DNA of 35,064 nucleotides from Gammaproteobacteria bacterium (GTDB lineage: Bacteria > Pseudomonadota > Gammaproteobacteria > GCA-001735895), in contig JANTFY010000003.1 in NCBI GenBank assembly GCA_024763185.1, forward strand, positions 1 through 35,064, written 5' to 3'. The notes beneath the pieces were generated by a model. That model was not told the origin of the DNA. It searched no databases and was given only the letters and a program-made list of their open reading frames with translations. This document shows positions 19,524 to 26,360 of the stretch, piece by piece (the stretch's first letter is position 1; each line of letters starts with the position of its first letter). A program made the position numbers and the translations under genes.

Positions 19524-20696
19524 TTATATCATTCCACCTGGTCTATCGTCATCAGCTTCTTCCAGTTCAAAATCATCCCGATGGTCTTCCACCAGCCCCG
19601 TTTTTCGTGCCGTATCGCTTTCCAGCTTGATACGCAGACGAATGTCGTTCACCGAGTCGGCGTTACGCAAGGCATCTTCAAAAGTTATCTGGCGCTCTTC
19701 ATAAAGATTGAATAACGCCTGGTCAAAGGTGATCATGCCTTGTTCGTTGGATTTTGCCATCAATCCTTTCATTTCATGCACCTCGCCCTTGAAAATCATA
19801 TCGGCCATCAGTGGCGTATTGAGCATGATCTCGACCGCGGGAATACGACCCACGCCATCGATACGCGGGATCAGGCGTTGCGACACCAGCCCTTTCAGGT
19901 TCAACGACAAATCCATCAATAACTGCTGTCTTCTTTCCTCGGGGAAAAAGTTGATGATTCGATCCAGCGCCTGGTTGGTGCTATTGGCGTGTAACGTGGT
20001 CAGGCAAAGGTGCCCGGTTTCGGCAAAGGCAATGGCGTGTTCCATTGCTTCACGGTCACGCACCTCACCGATCAAAATAACGTCCGGCGCCTGGCGCAGG
20101 GTGTTTTTCAGCGCGATTTCATAGGTATCGGTATCCACCCCCACCTCACGTTGTGTCACCAGGCAGTTTTTATGTTCATGCACAAATTCAACCGGGTCTT
20201 CGATGGTAATAATATGCCCGTAACTGTGACGATTGCGATAATCCACCATCGACGCCAGCGAGGTTGATTTACCGGAGCCGGTGCCACCCACAAAAATAAC
20301 CAGACCGCGTTTGGTCATGGCTATTTCCTGCAGGGTATTGGGAAGATTCAGCTCTTCAAAGCTTGGGATTTCTGAGTTAATGATACGCAGCACCAGGCCG
20401 GTACTGCCACGCTGTACAAAAGCATTGACACGAAAGCGGGCCACACCCGGCAAGGCAATGGAAAAATTACATTCCTGGTTTTCTTCAAACTCAGACACCT
20501 GTTTGTCATTCATGATCGAACGCGCCAACATCTGGGTATGATTGGGCGCCAGGATCTGTTTAGAAACCGTATTGATCTTGCCATCAATCTTCATTGCCGG
20601 TGGAGATCCGGAGGTAATGAACAAATCCGAGCCATCCTTGCTGACCATCATGCGTAACAGGTCATGCATAAACCCGATCGCTTTATTTCTATCCAT
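19524..20696 (-). CDS. pilU: PilU: pilus retraction accessory ATPase
   Basis: 390-aa ATPase. GSDLFITSGSPPAMKIDG, Walker A GGTGSGKSTS, Asp box TIEDPVEFVHEH, LRQAPDVILIGEVRDREAM, and TGHLCLTTLHANSTNQALDRII closely follow what I know of Pseudomonas PilU, as does ITFEDALRNADSVNDIRLRIK at the C-terminus. It acts with PilT at the inner membrane to depolymerise pilin. AGGAG 5 nt before the ATG at 20696 supports the start. It has an acidic tail after residue about 365 (EDHRDDFELEEADDD). Confidence 0.94.
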   Translation of the reverse strand: MDRNKAIGFMHDLLRMMVSKDGSDLFITSGSPPAMKIDGKINTVSKQILAPNHTQMLARSIMNDKQVSEFEENQECNFSIALPGVARFRVNAFVQRGSTGLVLRIINSEIPSFEELNLPNTLQEIAMTKRGLVIFVGGTGSGKSTSLASMVDYRNRHSYGHIITIEDPVEFVHEHKNCLVTQREVGVDTDTYEIALKNTLRQAPDVILIGEVRDREAMEHAIAFAETGHLCLTTLHANSTNQALDRIINFFPEERRQQLLMDLSLNLKGLVSQRLIPRIDGVGRIPAVEIMLNTPLMADMIFKGEVHEMKGLMAKSNEQGMITFDQALFNLYEERQITFEDALRNADSVNDIRLRIKLESDTARKTGLVEDHRDDFELEEADDDRPGGMI

Positions 20697-20737
20697 TTGT
20701 GCTCCTGTTAGTTACGTTCAAGTTTAAATTCAGGTGA

Positions 20738-21772
20738 TTACAGTGAATCCGGATTGGCCGCCTTACGCTGCGCCTCTTCCTTACTGATCAGCCCCTGCGC
20801 CAGAATCTGTTTGAGGTTCTGGTCCAGTGTCTGCATGCCGACCGATTGACCGGTCTGGATAGCCGAGTACATCTGCGCTACCTTGTCTTCTCGAATCAGG
20901 TTTCTGATCGCCGGGGTACCGATCATGATTTCATGCGCCGCAATTCGACCGCCACCGATTTTTTTCATCAGTGTTTGCGAAATAACCGCCTTCAGTGATT
21001 CCGACAACATCGAACGCACCATGGCCTTTTCCGCCGCCGGAAACACATCCACGATACGGTCGATGGTTTTGGCCGCCGAACTGGTGTGCAGGGTACCAAA
21101 AACCAGGTGACCGGTTTCGGCCGCAGACAACGCCAGGCGAATGGTTTCCAGGTCACGCATCTCGCCCACCAGAATGGTATCCGGATCTTCACGCAGTGCC
21201 GAGCGCAGGGCCTCGTTAAATCCCAGCGTATCTCGATGTACCTCGCGCTGGTTGACCAGGCATTTTTTACTTTGATGCACAAATTCGATGGGATCTTCCA
21301 CCGTTAGAATATGGCCATATTCGGAATCGTTTTTATAATCGATCATGCCCGCCAAGGTGGTGGACTTACCCGAACCGGTGGGGCCGGTAACCAGCACGAT
21401 ACCGCGCGGGTACTCTGATATTTCCTTGAATATAGCGGGTGCGCCCAGGTCTTCCAGAGTCAGGATCTTGGATGGAATCGTTCTGAATACGCCGCCGGCT
21501 CCGCGGTTATGGTTGAAGGCATTCACACGAAAACGGGCCAGGCCGGGGATCTCGAAAGAAAAGTCGGTTTCCAGGAACTCTTCAAAATCCTTGCGCTGCT
21601 TGTCACTCATGATGTCATACAGCATGTCATGTACCTGTTTATGGTCCATTTCCGGCACATTGATTCGACGTATATCGCCATCCACCCGGATCATGGGTGG
21701 CAACCCGGCTGATAAATGCAAATCGGAGGCACCCTGTTTCACGCCAAAGGCCAATAGTTGAGCTATATCCAT
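20738..21772 (-). CDS. pilT: PilT: type IV pilus retraction ATPase
   Basis: 344 aa, exactly the usual PilT length. Walker A TGPTGSGKST (about residues 129-138), Asp box TVEDPIEFVH, Walker B ILVGEMRDLETI, His box TGHLVFGTLHTSSA, and the PilT-specific AIRNLIRE helix near the C-terminus are present. It powers pilus retraction and twitching. Divergent from yggS, as in Pseudomonas. GTGGA about 7 nt before the ATG is a plausible ribosome site. First gene of pilT-pilU-pilU2-eamA. Confidence 0.97.
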   Translation of the reverse strand: MDIAQLLAFGVKQGASDLHLSAGLPPMIRVDGDIRRINVPEMDHKQVHDMLYDIMSDKQRKDFEEFLETDFSFEIPGLARFRVNAFNHNRGAGGVFRTIPSKILTLEDLGAPAIFKEISEYPRGIVLVTGPTGSGKSTTLAGMIDYKNDSEYGHILTVEDPIEFVHQSKKCLVNQREVHRDTLGFNEALRSALREDPDTILVGEMRDLETIRLALSAAETGHLVFGTLHTSSAAKTIDRIVDVFPAAEKAMVRSMLSESLKAVISQTLMKKIGGGRIAAHEIMIGTPAIRNLIREDKVAQMYSAIQTGQSVGMQTLDQNLKQILAQGLISKEEAQRKAANPDSL

Positions 21773-21820
21773 GTTTATTCCACTTGGTAAGAATTAGTTA
21801 TAAAGGGAGATTACTATTTT

Positions 21821-21960
21821 GATACCCTGGCACGCCTAGAGATTTTATTCTGAGACAAGGCAAAAATGCACGGCAGAGCCCAGTCTGCATGGAGAAAATG
21901 GGCATTTGAGTCCATTTTAAACGCTGGATAAGAATAAAAGGTCATTCGTGCAAAGGTCTC
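21821..21960. mobile_element. Putative 140-bp MITE with imperfect terminal inverted repeats
   Basis: The left end GATACCCTGGCACG and the right end read in reverse, GAGACCTTTGCACG, match imperfectly and lead, after a one-base offset, into the identical TTTTATTCT (21843-21851; complement AGAATAAAA at 21931-21939). The inverted repeat therefore spans about 30 bp, with weaker similarity further in. The element is bounded by the direct repeat ATTTT at 21816-21820 and 21961-21965, a likely 5-bp target duplication. It has no ORF. Two internal hairpins are visible: GCAGA/TCTGC (21873-21888) and AAAATGG/CCATTTT (21895-21918). It sits between pilT and yggS, where it could influence both promoters. The parent transposon is unknown. 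Confidence 0.7.
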
Positions 21961-22049
21961 ATTTTAGTTATTATTGTGTATTGTAGTGTTTATTATTCTT
22001 TTTACAGGAAAAAGCACACCCTCTAACAGGCTGGACTATAGCAAATCAC

Positions 22050-22733
22050 ATGAGCAACATCGAAAATAATCTTGCATCAGTTCGCCAGAAAATTATCGAC
22101 CAATGCCTTGCCAGTGGACGACAGCCGGAAAAAGTCACATTACTGGCGGTGAGCAAAACCAAACCCATTAGTGATATCGAACTGGCCTATCAGGCCGGGC
22201 AAAGGGATTTTGGTGAAAACTACCTGCAGGAAGCCGAGAAAAAAATTAACGGTATCAGCCATAAAGACATCATTTGGCATTACATCGGCCCCATACAATC
22301 CAACAAGTCACATAAAATCAGTGAACTGTTTGACTGGGTACACAGTGTAGAACGCTTAAAGGTCGCTAAACACCTGGACAAATTTCGCCCGCCACATAAA
22401 CCGCCCTTAAACATATTATTGCAGGTCAATATTGACCAGGAACCGAGCAAATCAGGTATCGATGTTCAGGACATTCTGCCATTGGCGGATGAAATCGCAT
22501 GTTTACCACAGCTGAAATTGCGCGGGCTGATGGCTATCCCGGCCATTCGAAAAGATTTTGAAGCCCAGCGTGAACCGTTTAAAAAAATGCAACAGGCATT
22601 TCAAACCCTGCAACAACAGCACCCGCAGTGCGACACCCTGTCGATGGGTATGAGTGCCGACATGCAGGCGGCCATTGCAGAAGGCTCCACACTGGTTAGA
22701 ATAGGCACTGCAATTTTTGGCGCACGTGATTAA
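22050..22733 (+). CDS. yggS: YggS/PLPBP: PLP homeostasis protein
   Basis: 227-aa PLP-binding single-domain (alanine-racemase-like barrel) protein. The PLP lysine is in LLAVSKTKP, followed by GQRDFGENYLQEAEKK, WHYIGPIQSNKS, and the phosphate-binding end TLSMGMSADMQAAIAEGSTLVRIGTAIFG. It keeps PLP and amino/keto-acid pools balanced and is not known to be an enzyme. Gene pair with proC is widely conserved. The start is supported by the SNIENNL N-terminus, though the ribosome site is weak. Confidence 0.96.
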   Translation: MSNIENNLASVRQKIIDQCLASGRQPEKVTLLAVSKTKPISDIELAYQAGQRDFGENYLQEAEKKINGISHKDIIWHYIGPIQSNKSHKISELFDWVHSVERLKVAKHLDKFRPPHKPPLNILLQVNIDQEPSKSGIDVQDILPLADEIACLPQLKLRGLMAIPAIRKDFEAQREPFKKMQQAFQTLQQQHPQCDTLSMGMSADMQAAIAEGSTLVRIGTAIFGARD

Positions 22734-22745
22734 TCGGGCAACTAA

Positions 22746-23579
22746 ATGACTACTCCTCTCTCAACAACACCCGCTACCATCTGCTTTATTGGGGCCGGCA
22801 ACATGGCAAGCAGCCTGATCGGTGGACTGATTTCCAATCAATATCCGCCCGATCACATCATAGGCAGCGATATCGATACGCAAAAACTGTCCCAGTTACA
22901 GCAGGCCTATAATATCCGCACCGAAACGGATAACCATCGGGCTGTCGAACAGGCAGACATCGTTGTTCTGGCGGTTAAACCCCAGATCCTGCAAGCTGTT
23001 TGCAGGGGCATAAAAAATCTCCATCACCACCCCCTGTTTATCAGTATCGCCGCCGGAGTTCGCGAACCGGATATCAATCGCTGGCTGGGGAATGATCAGG
23101 CCATCGTACGCTGTATGCCCAATACCCCGGCTTTGGTAGGCCTGGGCGCCAGTGGCCTGTATGCCAACAACGCGGTCAGCGCGGAGCAGAAACAAAATGC
23201 CGAGCGCATTCTGCAAAGCATCGGTATCACGGTGTGGGTGGATGAAGAGTCCCGGCTGGATGCAGTGACTGCCATCTCGGGTAGCGGACCGGCTTATTTC
23301 TTTCTGTTTATCGAGGCCCTGCAACAGGCCGCACAGCAACTCGGGCTCGATGAACAAACAGCAAGCCGCCTGGCCAAACAAACCGCTCTTGGCGCGTGCA
23401 CCATGGCCATGGATAATGACGTGACCACCTTACGACAACAGGTCACCTCTAAAGGCGGCACGACCGAACAGGCCATCAAAAGCTTCCAGCAAAACAAACT
23501 GCAGCAACTCGTACTGGACGCCACGCGCGCTGCTGAACTACGCTCCAGGGAACTCGCCCAGGAACTCGGCAAAGATTAA
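22746..23579 (+). CDS. proC: Pyrroline-5-carboxylate reductase
   Basis: 277-aa NAD(P)H-dependent enzyme making proline from pyrroline-5-carboxylate. Rossmann motif ICFIGAGNMASSLIGGL at the N-terminus, VVLAVKPQ, RCMPNTPALVGLGASGLYA, AISGSGPAYFFLFIEAL and TSKGGTTEQAI all match the family. Lies 12 nt after yggS and 22 nt before yggT; the three form one likely transcript. Confidence 0.97.
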   Translation: MTTPLSTTPATICFIGAGNMASSLIGGLISNQYPPDHIIGSDIDTQKLSQLQQAYNIRTETDNHRAVEQADIVVLAVKPQILQAVCRGIKNLHHHPLFISIAAGVREPDINRWLGNDQAIVRCMPNTPALVGLGASGLYANNAVSAEQKQNAERILQSIGITVWVDEESRLDAVTAISGSGPAYFFLFIEALQQAAQQLGLDEQTASRLAKQTALGACTMAMDNDVTTLRQQVTSKGGTTEQAIKSFQQNKLQQLVLDATRAAELRSRELAQELGKD

Positions 23580-23601
23580 AACCTATAGAGACATTGATAC
23601 C

Positions 23602-24210
23602 ATGGGATCGAATTACCTCACCTCACCTTTACTACTTGTCATTAATACGCTGTTCGATCTTTACGTATTACTGGTGATGTTGCGCTTCATTTTCCAGATG
23701 TTACGCGCCGACTTTTACAATCCCATCTCCCACTTTGTGGTACGCGCCACCACGCCACCACTTAAGCCCTTACGCAAGATTATTCCCGGTATCGGTGGCC
23801 AGGATATGGCTGCGCTGGTATTGTGCCTGCTGATCCTGATGATCAAGTATTTCATCATTCGCGCAATGGGGGCCGGAGTCATTGATATCGGCAATGTACT
23901 GGCGCCGGTAGCCAAAGCCAGCATTGGCGGGCTCATTATCATCGGGCTGGCCGACATGGTCGCTACCTTTATCAATATTTTCCTGTTTGCGATTATTATC
24001 CAGGTCATTCTGAGCTGGGTGAACCCGGGCGCCTACAATCCCGCCATCAGCCTGATTAATACCGTCAGTCGACCGGTCATGCGCCCGATACAACGATTTA
24101 TTCCACCCCTGGGCGGGCTGGACCTGTCGCCCCTGTTTGCCACCCTGGGCCTGATGGTTATAAAAATGCTGGCGATTCCACCGATCATATTTTTAGCCTC
24201 CAAACTATAA
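23602..24210 (+). CDS. yggT: YggT-family integral membrane protein
   Basis: 202-aa membrane protein with two YggT repeats, each with a hydrophobic segment and the signature FYNPISHFVVRATTPPLKPLRKIIPGIGG (first) and NPGAYNPAISLINTVSRPVMRPIQRFIPPLGGLDLSPL (second, similar). The family is linked to division or osmotic adaptation in other bacteria, with no settled biochemical function. Conserved order yggS-proC-yggT. Confidence 0.94.
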   Translation: MGSNYLTSPLLLVINTLFDLYVLLVMLRFIFQMLRADFYNPISHFVVRATTPPLKPLRKIIPGIGGQDMAALVLCLLILMIKYFIIRAMGAGVIDIGNVLAPVAKASIGGLIIIGLADMVATFINIFLFAIIIQVILSWVNPGAYNPAISLINTVSRPVMRPIQRFIPPLGGLDLSPLFATLGLMVIKMLAIPPIIFLASKL

Positions 24211-24334
24211 ACCGTTTGCCCAGAACCCTGCAGGCCGAAACTGTCGAAAAATACGATTACACAGCTTGAGCACGCACACGGGTGATTCACCGGCCTGGGG
24301 GAGAATAATCGAATCTTTTTGATTTAATTCGTTC

Positions 24335-24340
24335 TATAAT
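24335..24340 (+). promoter_or_regulatory. Candidate -10 box for the DUF4426 gene
   Basis: A perfect TATAAT lies 69 nt before the ATG at 24409 in the 198-nt gap after yggT. The sequence 17 nt upstream is AT-rich but has no good -35. The gap otherwise shows no clear terminator. Confidence 0.35.
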
Positions 24341-24408
24341 GGGCACAGGGTCAGAAAAGATACTTATAAGAATCCTTTTCTTACTTTATGAATACACTGG
24401 AGGAATCA

Positions 24409-24843
24409 ATGAAAAAATTATTACAACTCATAGGCTTGAGCCTGCTGTTCGCGTTTCATTCCATCGCTTTTGCTGAAAGTTCACAGACCATCGGCGATTA
24501 CATTGTCCACTACAACGCCATTTCTACCGAGTCCCTGCCACCCGCTGTAGCCCGTGCCTATGGCATCACGCGCAGTAAAAACCGTGGCCTGCTGAATATT
24601 TCCGTGCTGAAAAAAGGCGGGAACTTCGAAGGTGTCGAGGCAACTATTGACGTCAGTGCCACTAACCTGACCGGCCAGTTACGTGATATCAAGTTGCGTA
24701 AAATTCAGGAACAGAACGCGGTGTACTACATCAGTGAATTTTCTGTCGCCGACCAGGAAACACTGGACTTTTCCATCAAGGTCACCACCGCCGATAACAA
24801 AACCGGCAACATGAAACTGCGCCAGCAGTTTTTCAGCAACTAG
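24409..24843 (+). CDS. DUF4426 exported protein
   Basis: 144 aa from the ATG at 24409, which has GGAGG 5-6 nt upstream; the track uses an ATG 21 nt earlier. A Sec signal peptide, KKLLQLIGLSLLFAFHSIAFA, ends at about residue 22. The mature part (IGDYIVHYNAISTESLPPAVARAYGI, RGLLNISVLKKG) is the DUF4426 pattern. Its function is unknown. In Pseudomonas the homologue follows metX-metW near yggT and precedes rdgB; those genes are absent here. It converges with a TerB-like gene, with an 18-nt gap. Confidence 0.88.
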   Translation: MKKLLQLIGLSLLFAFHSIAFAESSQTIGDYIVHYNAISTESLPPAVARAYGITRSKNRGLLNISVLKKGGNFEGVEATIDVSATNLTGQLRDIKLRKIQEQNAVYYISEFSVADQETLDFSIKVTTADNKTGNMKLRQQFFSN

Positions 24844-24861
24844 ACCTTCACGGGTTCGACA

Positions 24862-25311
24862 TCAGGCGTTCACTTCCGCCTGGTGCCGGGCCCGAATGAA
24901 ATCGCTGTGTGACACGTACAACAGGTCGGCCACCTTGCGCAGCAGATGCTCTTCATAATGGTGTTTTTCACCATCGGCGTAAGCCACTTTCCACATTAGC
25001 TCGATAACCTTCACTTTTCCGCGCTGATCCAGTTGTTCATTCATCAGGCGCGTGATGTGCTGCAAAGACACCAGTTGATCGGCCTTTTCATGAGCGCTTT
25101 GCAGCAAGGTATCCACCTCTTCCTCGCATAAGGAAAGATGCTGTAACAACAAGTTTCGGATACTGGCCAGTTCCGTTTCGTCCTGCTCAAAATCGGCACG
25201 ACTGACCTCGATCAACAGAATGGCCGTGGCCAGGTCTATAGCCATCGCAGGCTCGTCTTTGTTGAAGCGCTCAAAAGTGGGTTTAAAAAATCGGTCGATT
25301 AAAGCTTTCAT
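24862..25311 (-). CDS. TerB-like (tellurite resistance TerB family) helical protein
   Basis: 149-aa all-helical protein. The strings LATAILLIEVSRADFEQDETELASI and ELMWKVAYADGEKHHYEEHLLRKVADLL carry the repeated acidic motif typical of the TerB/DjlA-N family (acidic residues thought to bind metal). No membrane segment is present. GAGGA sits very close to the ATG at 25311. Divergent from oxyR with a 122-nt shared control region, so regulation by OxyR is possible but not shown. Biochemical role is unknown. Confidence 0.8.
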   Translation of the reverse strand: MKALIDRFFKPTFERFNKDEPAMAIDLATAILLIEVSRADFEQDETELASIRNLLLQHLSLCEEEVDTLLQSAHEKADQLVSLQHITRLMNEQLDQRGKVKVIELMWKVAYADGEKHHYEEHLLRKVADLLYVSHSDFIRARHQAEVNA

Positions 25312-25345
25312 TTCCTCATTCTAAAAACCCATGGATTTTTATTCA

Positions 25346-25360
25346 ATAGATAAAACCGAT
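25346..25360. promoter_or_regulatory. Candidate OxyR half-site between terB-like and oxyR
   Basis: The consensus half ATAGntnnnanCTAT aligns with ATAGATAAAACCGAT at 9 of 10 fixed positions. The partner half 7 nt away is not recognisable. A near-palindrome ATAAATATTTAT follows at 25363-25374. Both promoters lie close by, so autoregulation is plausible. Motif match by eye. Confidence 0.35.
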
Positions 25361-25433
25361 TGATAAATATTTATTGATTGATTAAAAAACCTGATAGCGG
25401 CACACTATTAAGACTTCCTTATCCAGTTAAGCC

Positions 25434-26354
25434 ATGACCTTAACCGAACTCAAATACATCGTTGCCGTTGCCCAAAAAAAACATTTCGGACAAGCCGCAC
25501 AAGCCTGTTTTGTCAGCCAGCCTACCTTGAGTATCGCCATCAAAAAACTGGAAGAAGAACTCGATATCAAGCTGTTCGAGCGCAGCTCGAAAAATGAGAT
25601 TCGCATTACCGATATCGGCCAGCAGGTCATTGAACAGGCGCAGAAGGTATTACGTGAAACCCAGGTCATCAACGAGATTTCCCAACAGGGCAAGGACCCT
25701 TTATCGGGCACCTTTCGCCTCGGTGCCATTTACACCATTGGCCCCTACCTGTTGCCCAACCTGATTCCGCGCATCAATGAATCCGCACCCAATCTGACGT
25801 TGATTATCGAAGAGGATTTTACCGCCAACCTGTCAACCAAGTTAAAACAGGGTGAGCTCGATGCCATTATCATCTCCTACCCTTATGATGAAGCGGGAAT
25901 CGAAACGGCACCATTGTATGAAGAACCCTTCGTTGTGGCTTTACACTCAAGGCACGAATGGCTACAAAAAGAACAGATTTCCGTCAACGAACTGGTCGGC
26001 CAGGACCTGATGCTGCTCGGCGCCGGGCACTGTTTCAGGGACCAGGTGATACAGGCTTGCCCACAGTGCATGGAAAGCAATAACGAACTGACCCGCACCC
26101 TCGAAGGCAGCTCACTGGAAACCATCCGTCACATGGTTGCAGCCGGAACCGGCATTACCGTACTACCCTGTACCAGCATGATGCACAGCCAGCAAAATCA
26201 TGATCTGATCAGCATCAAGTCCTTTGCCAACCCCCAACCCAGTCGCACCGTTGCATTGGCCTGGCGCAAGCATTATCCGCGCAAGGAGGCGATCCAACAG
26301 ATTATCGACAATATCCAACAGTGCCAGTTACCGGGTACACAATCCATTCGTTAA
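25434..26354 (+). CDS. oxyR: OxyR: peroxide-sensing LysR-type regulator
   Basis: 306 aa. The N-terminal winged helix-turn-helix reads LTELKYIVAVAQKKHFGQAA and CFVSQPTLSIAIKKLEEELD; the rest is a LysR effector domain. The peroxide-sensing pair is visible: GHCFRDQ with Cys about 200 and Cys about 209 nine residues later, matching Cys199/Cys208 of E. coli OxyR, plus a further Cys212. Under H2O2 it should form a disulfide and activate antioxidant genes. Convergent with the downstream surface-protein gene by 6 nt. Confidence 0.94.
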   Translation: MTLTELKYIVAVAQKKHFGQAAQACFVSQPTLSIAIKKLEEELDIKLFERSSKNEIRITDIGQQVIEQAQKVLRETQVINEISQQGKDPLSGTFRLGAIYTIGPYLLPNLIPRINESAPNLTLIIEEDFTANLSTKLKQGELDAIIISYPYDEAGIETAPLYEEPFVVALHSRHEWLQKEQISVNELVGQDLMLLGAGHCFRDQVIQACPQCMESNNELTRTLEGSSLETIRHMVAAGTGITVLPCTSMMHSQQNHDLISIKSFANPQPSRTVALAWRKHYPRKEAIQQIIDNIQQCQLPGTQSIR

Positions 26355-26360
26355 AGGACA

